Shown here one piece after another: positions 53,905 to 64,000 of a stretch of DNA of 64,000 nt. Under the pieces are notes generated by a model, which was not told where the DNA came from, did no database searches, and saw nothing but the letters and a program-made list of their open reading frames with translations. Both the position numbers and the translations under genes were made by a program. Origin of the DNA: Diploptera punctata. Taxonomy: Eukaryota; Arthropoda; Insecta; Blattodea; Blaberidae. The DNA lies in NCBI GenBank assembly GCA_030220185.1, contig JASPKZ010010276.1, positions 284,501 to 348,500 on the forward strand, given 5' to 3'. Numbering within the stretch: the stretch's first letter is position 1; each line of letters starts with the position of its first letter.

Positions 53905-54595
53905 AGAACCAAGAAAGAACATAACGAGAAATTTGTATTCTCATTTTGAGTACAAGACTCTTGTGAGCCAAAGAATGTTTAAATAAATTGATGATTTTAT
54001 AAAAAAGGAGGGAAATAGAGGAGGAAAAATTAGGCAAGTTATTCTAGGAGTTAGAAGTTTCATTTACATTGAGAATTTTATTGTGCAATTCAATATAACT
54101 TGATTTATTTTTTGGCCCTAGATTCATCAACATGAAAAAAAAAAAACTAAAGATACGCTCATCTTAAACTCATATTCACACGCAATACAAATATAGACCA
54201 TATTAACCGTAGCGCGGTACTAGTTGGTGCCATTGGATCATATACAGATACATAGGATGACTATATCTATTTAGTACCTCCGATAACATTTCAACCGATA
54301 TGTCCACAAACAAATTAACAAACGGACATAAATTCTAATTGAAGGTGACAAGATTAATACCAGTAGATGTAATGTATGTTTGCGTGTCACAATGATATCT
54401 ACATTTCTGTCCAATTGTTTTCAATATACAAAAGTCAGTATTATTTTTTATTTTTTTAAATAAAAATATAGTAATATTTTAAGCTGCACGTGTTCCACAT
54501 GTGGACATTCCATTAGAGCACTCTACATAATGAAAATACGTCAAAAAATAAACCCTGGCGTTGTTAGTTAGCATTTCTCTGCTGTAGGTTACATA
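53905..54595. other. No gene recognised
   Basis: AT-rich, no supported signal; the long minus ORF starting at 54871 is the shadow of LINE-C. Confidence 0.45.
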
Positions 54596-54599
54596 AAAC

Positions 54600-55425
54600 A
54601 ACATGGAAATAAAACCAGGAAAAGTACGTATTACCGTGCTCAAGAAAGTGGCCAACACGCACACACTATTGAGTAACACTAAGAAATTAGGACTGGGAGT
54701 AAATATCAATAAAACGAAATATATGGTCACACGTAGAAATACATTATATAATGGAAATGGACAGCTAATGACAAATGAGGGAAATTTTGAGGAAGTGGCT
54801 GAATTCAAATACCTAGGAACAATCATCACAAATAAGAATGAGATGCACAAAGAAATTAAACATAGGCTCAAGTCTGGAAATGCGTGCTATTATGCATTGC
54901 AGAGACTCTTGACGTCCCAACTCCTTTCAAAAAACGTTAAATTGAAAATATATAAAACTGTTATTCTACCAGTTATATTATATGGATGCGAAATATGGAA
55001 TGTTACTTTAAGGGAGGAAAGGAGTTTACGAGTATTTGAGAATAAAGTTATTAGGATTACTTTTGGACCAAAGAGATATGAACAGACAGATGAATGGAGA
55101 AGACTACAAAGCAATTAATCACATGGTATTTATAGGTAGCCAGATATAATAAGAACAGCTAAGTCTCGTAGACTGCGATGGAGAGGACATGTGGCACGAA
55201 TGGAGAATGAAAGATGTGCATGGAAGCTTCTTGTAGGAAAACCAGAGGGAAAACGCCCAGTTGGTAGACAAAGAATGAGGTGGGAGAATAATATTAACTA
55301 TGATTTGAGGAAAGTAGACCATACAGGGAATGATTGGAAAATATTAGCTCAGGATAGGGATGTATGGAGAGCTTATATACGTGCGGTCATGAACCTACGG
55401 GTTCGATAGTGCCAGTGAGTTAGTT
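54600..55425 (+). mobile_element. LINE-C, RT C-terminal third, well preserved
   Basis: Two plus frames (54603-55118 and 55191-55409) separated by a frameshift. Ends in GGTCATGAACCTACGGGTTC, GATAGTGCCAGTGAG and (TTAG)n. Same order as the minus copy at 18435-18960. Confidence 0.85.
54603..55409 (+). pseudogene. LINE-C ORF2 C-terminal fragment
   Basis: Residues: KKLGLGVNINKTKYMVTRRN, NFEEVAEFKYLGTIITNKNE (RT domain 7), LKIYKTVILPVILYGCEIWN (thumb). Second frame: RMENERCAWKLLVGKPEGKR, PVGRQRMRWENNINYDLRKV and DRDVWRAYIRAVMNLRVR at the very end. The FADD catalytic motif lies upstream and is missing. Confidence 0.8.
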
Positions 55426-55429
55426 AGTT

Positions 55430-55815
55430 ACTGAGTATCTTTATCAGATATGGTGTGTGCTTTAGTGGTTGTGTTCAAAGTGATGACCTTTTATATTAAA
55501 ACATGACGCAACACGTGTCATGACTACGGTACTACTACTACTATTGTGTGACGGTGACATGGCACCGTCCAAGGCTCTGCACACTGATGCACATGGTGCG
55601 TCCTGGCAGTTAATTCCTTCGTGGCTATCATTATAGGATTGTGGTTCATTTAATCCTAGCCATCATGATAAGATGGTTTCTTTTTGGTCTATGTATCTGG
55701 GTGATACATTGTGGATATATCCACATAATATATTGATATCAAGTTGCACTATTAAGTACAACTCGCTATTACACTTCATGCGAACACCTCGCACAATCTA
55801 TTTAATGGTTCCCAT
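55430..55815 (-). other. Unassigned, 3' of the jockey-like ORF1
   Basis: In jockey elements ORF2 (EN-RT) follows ORF1, but no EN or RT motif is readable here. One minus frame is open for about 60 codons, without known motifs. Confidence 0.35.
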
Positions 55816-55820
55816 TATCT

Positions 55821-57560
55821 TTAACCTATATTACATAGGTTAAAAATCCTGTGCAAGAAGAGGAATCTCTCCATAGGAGAGGGTAATTCAGCCAATAATG
55901 GCCGAAGACCCTGGAGATATTCCTCAACCTGCTGCCCTAGTTGTAATGTTGGCAATTGCTGGCCCTGACCTTGAACATTGCTGTTCACCGTTTTGTTTTG
56001 GGAAGGGATGCCTTTCTTTAAGGATTGAGAGAAGGATACATTGGGTTGGGCTTTCACCGAAGTGAAAGTCCTAGGTTGAGATATATTTGGTTTGGGTTGG
56101 GCTGCCCTATTATAATTCTCCAGTGCCGCCTGGAAAACAGGGCAGCCGCAATAGGATGCTGGATGTCCATTCGCCCCGCAATTTGCACACTTTAGCAAAT
56201 TTGCATTTCTCTGTGCAGAGGCCTTAATTGGACAGTCCTCGGCACAGATTATGCAGCGTGGCGTCCGGCAGCATGCGGAACAGGTATGGTTAAAAGACTG
56301 ATATCTAAAACATTGTTTAAGGCCAGTCCTTTGTTTATAAGATTCAACTGATACAACACAGGTCATAAATTTTGAGAGCTGTCCGCTCAAGTTCTAGAAT
56401 GAATACTGGGAGAGGTTTCTCTACATTATCTTTCTTTGCAATAATTTGCCTGATACTTTTTAAAGGAAACCCCAAGGACCTGATTTCCTGTTCTATTTCA
56501 TCAATGGGAGTGTTTGAAGGCAGCCGTTTTAGTACTACCTTCAATGGAAGTTCCTTCTTAGTCAAGTGAATATAGTATTCCTTTTGAATGGAACTAAAAT
56601 ACTGTTTTAGGACCAGGAAGTCCTCCATTGAAGTTGCTTAATAACGCAAACCTTCTCTTATGTTGATAACTTTGAGTGGTCCACTAATAAGTGCCTTTAT
56701 CTCCTTGTTCATGCGGAACAGATCCCCATGAACAGTGACAGTGATTGGTGGGGGTCTCTGTTTCGCAGAGTCAATAACTTGGGAAGGTGTAGTACTTGTT
56801 GTACCAGTCGATGGACCAGCAATAACAGGCAGAACTACTGGAGAGGAAGTTCCAGAGGTTGATGCTTCCATATTTACATCAGCTAGTGCTGCAAATTTAT
56901 TAGAAGTCTCAACCTCTGATACTACAGTGGGAGACTTCACTTTAACCTGTTTGGATACAACTTGGGATACTTTATTTTCAGAAGTAAGATCAGCTATTTT
57001 TGTTACTTTGATTCCTTTACTTTTACTTTTGTTTCTCCGTTTTTGGGAATCGTTGTTTCTTTAGAGAGAGATTCTGTTTTCAGAAAAAAATTTGGTAAGG
57101 GAAGGTCAAATTGGCCAATTACTTTTGGTTTTATTTGCTGTTCAGAATCTGTTTCAGAACTAGCGTCATGTTTTGTAAGAAAGCTTTGCGTTTGGAGCTC
57201 AAGCGCAGTAGCTTTCACTTCCTTGATAATGAGTGAAAATAAAGTTACACTTTCTGGAATTTGGCCATACATTTTATCTAGTTTCTCCATACAGGTCAAA
57301 GTGATGTCGCACACTGCATCAGACTTTTCACAGTTGGGGAAAGTAGCCAGACTATTTGTGATGAGTAAAAATACTCCACGAATTTCATGAATATACCTTT
57401 GGTATCGAGTATTTTCCTCGCTTTTCTTTTTGGATACATATGACTCGAACAATTGTGAGGCTTCCTCCCACAATGTGAAAGGTCTGATGTCCTCATTTTC
57501 GTCATCCAGGTCCATAGACCCTGTAAAATCAGGTTTAGCAGCCATGCTTGGTAATACCAA
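55821..57560 (-). pseudogene. Jockey-clade retrotransposon ORF1 (Gag-like nucleocapsid)
   Basis: ORF1 proteins of jockey-type LINEs bind element RNA. Pieces in order: 57560-57003 (acidic N-terminus with DFTGSMDLDDENEDIRPF), 56940-56638 (SNKFAALADVNME, then PPPITVTVHGDLFRMNKEI), 56628-56344 (in frame with the previous one across a TAA; KKELPLKVVLKRLPSNTPID, EEIEQEIRSLGFP-like), and 56390-55821 (Cys-rich). The last has CANCGANGHPASYC, a perfect CX2CX4HX4C knuckle, while the first knuckle has lost a Cys (CFRYQSF). Two frameshifts and one stop disable it. Similar to X-element and jockey nucleic-acid-binding proteins by domain order. Confidence 0.8.
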
Positions 57561-57960
57561 GACTTAGTCTACTACTACACTTGATTTATAAGAAACCACT
57601 TGTCACTTAGGTAGAATTACACTGCACATGCAGGTGAATAAACCACAACACTATAACTAGAGACACGTCACCCGTGAATTTATATTGCTTCTAGAACACT
57701 AGAACACTATGCACTGGACCGGGCCGGTAAGCCTGGTCTGGAATTAACTGCCCTACCGCCGATTGGTTGAGAATCGATCACTATATATGTGTCAACCAAT
57801 CGCAGAGCACTTGAACTACCTGTAACCGCACTACAATAGACGTTGGTGAAGCACTAGTATTGGTACGATGAATACTGATGGTCACCCATGCAGGCTCGTT
57901 CCAAGCTCGGTGCTACCATAGGAGACAACTTTCTTCTTTGAAGTTCGTTGAATCAATATG
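57561..57960 (-). promoter_or_regulatory. Probable 5' UTR/internal promoter region of the jockey-like element
   Basis: GC-richer, non-coding sequence directly upstream of ORF1 on the minus strand. Jockey elements use internal promoters; the exact 5' end of this copy is not visible. Confidence 0.35.
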
Positions 57961-58214
57961 ATGATGTTGCCGGAGCACTTGCTGCTACTGTATCTGCCAT
58001 GGTTAGAATGCGAATATGACTACGGTCCGAGGGTTTAGGTAGTGGTGACTGGGTCATGCGTTGCCTGTATTTTGTAAACATTAGGTACGATGTTAACTCG
58101 TTTTCAATCACGCATCTAATACGTATAACCAAAGCGAAGGACAGCTTTGCTAACATAGTGACATTTATAAATTGCACATTTAATCGTATATAATTCAAAT
58201 GTTTTGTTTTTCAT

Positions 58215-58555
58215 TCAATGCCACAGGTTTGTCTTTTCGGAATTTCTGCTGTTCTCTCCTGGCATTGGAGGAGTATTTGTAACCTACTTCAGAGATTGGG
58301 GCGCCTGGGTTATGGTGCCACGATGATGTTGGATAGTGATGCGCCAGGAGAATCTAATGCGAACATGAATGATTATGATGACTATATGAGTTCGGGGATC
58401 ATTTGGCCCTTAAAGTTTCTTGAAATTGATCTTACAAGTGAGGGGAATCACCCCGAAAAAAAACTCACCAAGATACTTGTCACGATCTGGGTTCGAACCC
58501 GGTCCGCTGCGTAAAAAGGCAGCACGATATCTTGTGACCACAGCAGTGGACATAC
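58215..58555 (-). repeat. SINE-B, nearly full
   Basis: The minus strand has GTCCACTGCTGTGGTCACAA, B box GGGTTCGAACCCAGATCG, and a tail down to AGAAATTCCGAAAAGACAAA. Confidence 0.75.
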
Positions 58556-58599
58556 AAATATAATATCTAGGAATACACTGACAGCCTGTTCTTCGGCTA

Positions 58600-59110
58600 C
58601 TTACTGTGTCTAAGGATGAGGATGGTATAAAATGATGAAAATTGTACACATTTATATTTCTGGCTTGAAAGTACTCCTTGGCATATTGGAAAACACTGCC
58701 GCCGCCTTCCGGAAACCAAACGCCATTCATCTCTGTCCATCCATTGATCTTCCTCCAATCCTCTGATATTCATAGCTGAATGTACCCCTTCTGTCCAAGT
58801 TTTTTTCGGTCTTCCTCTCTTCCTCTTTTCTATTGGGATCCATTCCATAACAATTTTAGGCAATCTTTGCTCTGGCATTCTTTTGAATGGCGCCTCCCCA
58901 GGTGGCGGATAGGGAAATAGGGGAACGCTCACCAGATATGGCGGGTACTGGGGAAATAAAATATCCAGGCGGACCAAAACTAGCGCTGCTGCCTTGCAGT
59001 AAGATACTGGACTATCAAAGGCTAGAGGAAGCAAACCTTGAACAAAAACTACCCGTACCCTAGGTTGGGGGTTGATGCATCGGGCCAGTTCCTCGTTCAT
59101 CATAAAAAAA
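58600..59110 (-). mobile_element. LINE-D leader-tail composite with a 168-codon ORF
   Basis: The minus frame is open from 59103 to 58597. Its first 70 or so residues come from a leader block (MNEELARCINPQPRV), and the rest from the LINE-D tail (MPEQRLPKIVMEWIPIEKRK, RGRPKKTWTEGVHSAMNIRG, DRDEWRLVSGRRRQ). No polymerase. The leader lies in the opposite orientation to that of the 49414-50056 copy. Confidence 0.6.
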
Positions 59111-59464
59111 AAATGCTACAAAACCAAACATCATGCCTGATATATATATGGCTTTATAAAGACTTAAAACGCCATTAAAATCTAATAATTTCCGCCCTTA
59201 TCTGCATGATAATGTCTGGTAGCAGTTTTCCAAAAGTTTGATTTTCAGTCATAAGACAGCACAAAAATTAGTATAACTGCTGTATAAGTTCATGATATTT
59301 GGAAGGCGTATTATGTAGACGCTTTTAAAATTGTTCTATTCGTTTTTAAAATTTAATCTATGTTACTTTTAAATATATCCACGTATTCATTAAAAATATT
59401 ATTTAAAAAATAATTTTAAGGTACAATAATTATATCACATTTTTTTACATCATCATAAATGGTA

Positions 59465-59700
59465 CGAGTATAATAGCCCTTTGTGACCCTTGAACTTCTT
59501 AAGGAGCTCTTGCCAAACTTTCTATCTTTCGCTTGCTCCCCAGTTTTTATTCACAAAAAGTCTTGATATCCTCTATTACGCCATCTTCCCATCATGACTT
59601 AGGCCTTCCCGCTTTTCTACTTTCCACAAGTTGTGCATCATAAAGTTTTTGGTAATTCTGTTGTCATTTATGCCTATAACATGTCCGAGCTATTAATTAA
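59465..59700 (-). mobile_element. LINE 3' tip, another subfamily
   Basis: Minus frames show LYDAQLVESRKAGRPKS, stop, WEDGVIEDIKTF. This resembles the RGRPK.RWEDGV tail of RTE-like LINEs. Confidence 0.5.
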
Positions 59701-59704
59701 TTTT

Positions 59705-60140
59705 AATATATTTCACCACATCACAATCATTACATTAATTATATTATTCAGAAATGTATGTGCTCATCGAGATATAGTTTTCTTGTATAACCCCGTAGAT
59801 AGATCTAACAAGAGAATTTGCCTCTCAACTAAAAGTAGGATACGAGATCGAGTTGTCTCAGCCTCATGCTTAACCCCTAATCCTTCTTCCCGAGCCCCTA
59901 CTACATAGCAGTAATGTTAACACTATCATAGCTCTCAAACCCATAACATAAATTCTACCATCGCGGTAAGGAAGAGGCACCTAGGGGGATAACACTGATG
60001 GAAAATCAACAGCATAATTTATTAAAATTCTGAGTTGCACCGTGAGTGTGCGTGTGGACGAATGGTAGAGTGGTTCGTCATCATCATCAACAACAACAAT
60101 CAAGGATTAAGCCCATGTGGTTTTTTTTGCGGTCTCATAG
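59705..60140. other. No gene recognised
   Basis: The 91-codon plus frame at 59633 overlaps the LINE tip and has no motif. Confidence 0.4.
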
Positions 60141-60144
60141 ATTC

Positions 60145-60985
60145 TCATTCAAAAAAGATGAATCCATCTCTTTTTCGGTCTACCAACATTCCTGTCTCCT
60201 CTTGTATTGTAATTAAGTATAATTTTTGGAATCCGATTATCTTCCATTCTTTGAACATGTTCCTTCCAGTTTTTGTAGATTCTTTTATTTTATCTAAAAG
60301 TTTAAAAATATTTAGCTCATTTCTAATATCTTCACTTCTTCTCTTATCTAGAAGTTTGCAGTCAGCCACACTTCTCAGAAATCTCATTTCAGCTGCTTCT
60401 ATGATCTTCTCTTCTCTTTTAGTTAAAACCCAAAATTCACTACCATACAATAGTAAGGGGACTGCCTGCTTTATAAAATTTTAGTTTTGTTTCCATTCTT
60501 GTGTTTCTAAATATAATTTTTATTGTGCCACATGTATAATTAAATTTATTAAGTTTTTTAAACAGATCCTCATTTTTAAAATAGGAGATTTCATAACCCA
60601 GGTATTTAAAATGGTTCACTTGTTCAATGGGTTTCCCCTTCAGAATTATTTTAGCTCTCACGGTATCTGATCCCTTAGAAACCAAGATTTTCGTTTTACT
60701 TATAGATATTTTCAAATTATAATTCTGTATAATGGTATTTAATTGAAAGAGTTGATTTCTGTAGACCATCTTCTGAGCTATATATTAGAACTTGGTCGTC
60801 TGCAAAAAGTGTGGTATCTAAGATCTTATTTCGTATTTTGAAATGTGAGTCCAAATTTATCTGCCAATTATATATAGTGACAAAATAAATATTAAAAAGG
60901 GAGGATGAAAGCGGACATCCCTGTCTTACACCTCTATTTATTGTTGTTGTTGTATTGTGAGTGATTCGTAATAACAATTATACCG
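60145..60985 (-). mobile_element. LINE RT fragment
   Basis: Three minus frames in order: RGVRQGCPLSSSLFNIYFVT (motif B) with LDTTLFADDQVLIYSSED (motif C); then NLKISISKTKILVSKGS, HFKYLGYEISYFKNEDLFKK; then MYGSEFWVLTKREEKIIEAA, EMRFLRSVADCKLLDKRR. It is separated by frameshifts and lacks motif A and EN. Related to LINE-B and the 38869 RT. Confidence 0.8.
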
Positions 60986-61029
60986 GCAGAGAAATAATAA
61001 ATATAAACCTTCGCTCAGGCCCACAGAAG

Positions 61030-61215
61030 GCAAAGTTAATAACAATAATAATAATAATAATAATAAACAGAAATAACAGCAGCATTTAGTGAACCGAGGA
61101 GCGGAACGGGCTAACAGGCCCTTACCTTGAAGATTATGATGATACTACTAATAATAAATAAATAAATATAATAATAATTATTATTAACAATAATAATATT
61201 ATTGTTATTATTATT
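61030..61215. repeat. AAT/ATT microsatellites and a LINE tip
   Basis: (AAT)n at 61037-61066, then GAGCGGAACGGGCTAACAGG..CTTGAAGATTATGATGATAC (LINE 3' phrase as at 545-600), then more AAT/ATT. Confidence 0.6.
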
Positions 61216-62176
61216 GTTATTGTTAATATAAATAATGTAAATTTTCTACATAATAAAACATTAAGTAAATAAATTGCTTATTAATATACAATGGACATTA
61301 TAACTGCAGAAATATATTGCATAGACTAATAATTCGGTCCGCGAAACCCTTAATCAATTTATATAACAATTTACTCTTTCTTATTTTCGTATTTTAAAAT
61401 TGTAAAATGAAATAGATTAATATTTAAATTGGAGAGTGAATATTGAAGAGAAGCGTCATAAGGTGAAGCATAACGAAGTTGAAAATGATTGAGAAGGTTC
61501 CCGAAATGAGATCGCGTTTTTTTTTCTAGTCAAAGGTATGAGAATAGGCCTTAACTTGTTAATTTAAGAAGACAGATATTTTAGTTTAGAACCTTCCTTA
61601 GAATTAAGATAACTGGGTAGACACGCTTGTTTCTTAAAGTAGGTCATATGGAGGAACATTTAATGTGCAATTCGATAAGACACGTTATTTCTAAACACGA
61701 AAATGACAAGGACATTTTACAATGTTGAATCTAAAGAAACTGTTTGTATGAAAGAATGGCAGCATTTGATATGTATCTGTACTTTCCATTACTTCATGCA
61801 GCATAAAGTAAACTTAAACGAAAATGAAAATTCGTTTATCTAAATTAAATTCTAAAATCTTGCAATAAAAGCCATATGCGTTTAAAATATGTGCATGAAA
61901 AGACATTTATAGTTACTCTATAATTCTGTGTGGTAATAATTAAAGGCGCAGTGTCTAGATTATAAAATATGGATGTAATAGATTTTTCTCTGGAAAAAAT
62001 GTACAAACTCATTACATTATTTATTTTATTTTCTCTACTTTAAATTACAACTTAAATTATTTTTATCGAAACAAAATATCAATAAAAAATCTTGCTGATA
62101 TGGAAGAACAATTACAATGTGAACAAATATCGAAACAGTTGTTATACATATAATGATGACTTATTGGAAATAAAAA
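61216..62176. other. No feature recognised
   Basis: AT-rich, all frames closed. Confidence 0.45.
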
Positions 62177-62178
62177 TA

Positions 62179-62641
62179 TAGTTTTAAAAAACTAAAACGA
62201 CACGCTTTATTAGAATACCGAACTAAAAAATGAAAAATAATTTTAATTTCCAACACGCTTGGAATAAAATTAAAATGACCAACAAAAAAATCATCTCCAA
62301 AACATATAGAATAAAACTAGAGTTCTCAACAAAAATAAAATAATTTTACCATCAAAAGCTCGGGGTGCTCTATATCAATTAATATATTTGATAATAAACA
62401 GATATTGGTAAAAGTAAAGTCTCTAAGAAGAAAATGTAAAAATCATAAAAAGCACCCCACGCTTTTGATGGTAAAATTATTTTCTTTTCGTTGGTAACTC
62501 TAGTTTTTATTCTATATGTTTTGGAGATGATTTTATTGTTGGCCACTTTAATTTTATACCAAGCGTGTTGGAAATTAAAATTATTTTTCATTTTTAGTTC
62601 GGTTTTCTAATAAAGCGTGTTGTTTTAGTTTTTTAAAACTA
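62179..62641. mobile_element. Foldback MITE with TA target duplication
   Basis: Inverted repeats of about 195 bp (62179-62372 and 62449-62641) around a loop of about 75 bp; ends TAGTTTTAAAAAACTAAAAC, flanked by TA. Mariner-type by target site. The minus ORF within it is an inverted-repeat translation without meaning. Confidence 0.8.
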
Positions 62642-62750
62642 TAATTTATTTTTTAGTTTTAATATTTTACAGAATAAGATAAAAATGTAAATATCTTTAA
62701 ATTCGATACTGTTGTAGTATGAGCTAAAAGTAACACTCTTCTAAAAAAAA

Positions 62751-62839
62751 TCCTCCCAGCAGGGTTTGAACCAGCGACCTATACATTACTGAAATTATAT
62801 ACCATTAGAGTTCACCGCTCTACCAAGTGAGCTCTTACA
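62751..62839 (-). tRNA. tRNA-Tyr-like gene or pseudogene, possibly with intron
   Basis: The minus strand has A-box-like TTGGTAGAGCGG and GGTCGCTGGTTCAAACC as B box, both close to insect tRNA-Tyr. The 3' acceptor GGGAGGA is followed directly by eight T (Pol III terminator). The 89-nt span exceeds a normal tRNA by about 16, as expected for an intron-containing tRNA-Tyr. The 5' acceptor half (about TTGTAAG) does not pair with the 3' half, so a pseudogene is more likely. Confidence 0.45.
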
Positions 62840-62902
62840 ATGATTGACTGAAAAGTCGACAAGTCCGCAACCTATTATACCAGTTTTAATTTTTTTCCTG
62901 AT

Positions 62903-63530
62903 GATTCTGGCCAGGATTGCAAAAACAAAATATTAAATTATTTATTGTCCCGGGTCCTTTACAAGTATACAAAGTTTCAAGTCGATCCAATGTTTCTAAG
63001 TGGATGAAAATCGTGTTCAAAGATTCCGTTACATAGATACAAAAACACTTTTATGATGTTCAGACGATTCTGGCCAGGATTTTAGAAAAACATATGACAA
63101 TATTGTATTGTCACGGGTCCTTTACAAGTATACAAAGTTTCAAGTCGATCCAATGTTTCTAAGTGGGTGAAAATCGTGTTTAAAGATTCCATTACATAGA
63201 TACAAAGACACTTTCTTTTATTTTCTGATGATTCTGGCCAGGATTTTAGAAAATAAATATGAAATTACTGTATTGTCGCGGGCCCTTTACAAGTAAATAA
63301 CGTTTCAAGTTGATCCAATGTTTCTAAGTGGGTGAAAATCAGGTTCAAAGATTCCGTTACATAGATACAAAGACACTTTTTTTTATTTTCTGATGATTCT
63401 GGCCAGGATTTTAGAAACAAAGTATGAAATGATTGTATTGTCACGGGTCCTTTACAAGTATACAAAGTTTAAAGTCGATTCAATGATTTTAAGTGGATGA
63501 AAATCGCTTTGAAATATTCCATTACATAGA
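62903..63530 (+). repeat. 164-bp tandem repeat, nearly four units
   Basis: GATTCTGGCCAGGAT recurs at 62903, 63066, 63230 and 63395 (spacing 163-165). Shared phrases are GGTCCTTTACAAGTATACAA, TCGATCCAATGTTTCTAAGT and TTACATAGATACAAA. It ends in (GATA)n. Confidence 0.85.
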
Positions 63531-63790
63531 TAGATAGATACAGGTCAAGCTAATATAAAGCGTGTAAACAATGTCAATCTAGCCAAAACTACACTTAGTA
63601 ACCGCGCAGAATATGATTGTAACCCTCACTTTTTCCGAAGTTGATTTTTACATAGAAAATGTTTGTTAATTGCACGTGTGACTTTTATCCATGTAAAAAT
63701 ATAATTTGAAAAAAGAGTTTGTTGCGACATGTGTCGCGTCAGTTTAGCCGGTGCGGTTGGTTCAGTCGTATCTGGCGTGATTTGCATCGA

Positions 63791-64000
63791 CTACCGATGT
63801 AGTTTACTAGCTCTCCACTTGGAGGCGCCTGAGTACAGCACCAGACATTTATATTGGTCATGCTGTTTTGCTGCAGCCTTTGCCATGGCTACCAACATCG
63901 TCGGTGTTGTGTCCAGGTCTAGCGTGTCCAGGTGTGACTCATTCTCAGTGTTAGCCGGGCCACCGTGGGCGATGGTGTCGTTTTGATTATTGGAGGTTGA
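63791..64000 (-). CDS. Possible partial coding exon at the right edge
   Basis: The minus frame is open from the window edge for 69 codons to a TAG at 63791. It is polar and coding-like: NDTIAHGGPANTENESHLDT, then TPTMLVAMAKAAAKQHDQYK. GC content is higher than in the neighbourhood. The plus strand also has an 85-codon frame (63729-63986), so direction is uncertain. No domain recognised; a gene exon or a retroelement Gag piece are both possible. Confidence 0.3.
   Translation of the reverse strand, partial: STSNNQNDTIAHGGPANTENESHLDTLDLDTTPTMLVAMAKAAAKQHDQYKCLVLYSGASKWRASKLHR

Noticed and set aside
54479..54871. Minus ORF of 130 codons
   Set aside because: Shadow of the LINE-C reverse transcriptase on the plus strand.
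56735..57390. Plus-strand ORFs of 109 and 142 codons
   Set aside because: Shadows of the minus-strand jockey ORF1, which has the zinc knuckle and typical composition.
57860..57930. 5S rRNA-like phrase (AGCTTGGAACG..CATGGGTGACC, minus strand)
   Set aside because: Only a short stretch resembles the 5S internal control region; the rest does not fit.

Overview
This window is animal nuclear DNA, most likely from an insect with a large, repeat-rich genome. A cockroach or termite type genome would fit, but that is an impression, not a demonstration. Coding density is very low and most of the sequence is AT-rich. Nearly everything recognisable is a transposable element: non-LTR retrotransposons of several families (most 5'-truncated, with microsatellite-like 3' tails of GAA, GAT, ATT or GTTA units), tRNA-derived SINEs, mariner-like DNA transposons with long inverted ends, Helitron-like elements ending CTAG|T, a Transib-like foldback, and inverted-repeat MITEs. 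I see no bacterial operons, rRNA genes or CRISPR arrays.

Layout. 1-8.6 kb: a tandem SINE dimer, two Helitron-like elements, TA/CA/CT microsatellites, and dispersed tRNA-like elements that culminate in a tandem array of eight nearly identical 298-bp units (6256-8560), each with intact Pol III A and B boxes. 8.9-16.4 kb: SINEs, then a 4.1-kb Helitron-like element that carries triplicated blocks and a 2165-bp Transib-like element whose ends resemble a 23-RSS (heptamer CACAGTG, 23-bp spacer, A-rich nonamer), inserted into a SINE with a 5-bp duplication CGGTG. 17-21 kb: LINE pieces, an almost perfect 207-bp palindrome and a 37-bp x 8 tandem repeat. 22-32 kb: a nearly complete mariner-like transposon with one frameshift, two internally deleted relatives, LINE 3' ends and SINEs. 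32-42 kb: more tRNA-like elements, SINEs (one sitting between 43-bp inverted repeats), and a LINE with a 310-codon open RT fragment.

The one convincing host-gene feature is a 151-bp exon at 43057-43207 (+). It encodes the third intracellular loop and TM6 of a neuropeptide Y/F-type rhodopsin-family GPCR, with a consensus acceptor and donor. The surrounding sequence is therefore probably intronic.

43.5-64 kb: further LINE families, including a minus-strand LINE disrupted by at least three nested insertions (one with a clear 15-bp target duplication), a jockey-clade ORF1 pseudogene (55.8-57.6 kb), a TA-flanked foldback element, a tRNA-Tyr-like gene or pseudogene, a 164-bp tandem repeat, and a GC-richer right edge with a possible partial coding exon.

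Family labels SINE-A, B, C, E and LINE-B, C, D, G, I are local names used only to connect copies within this window.
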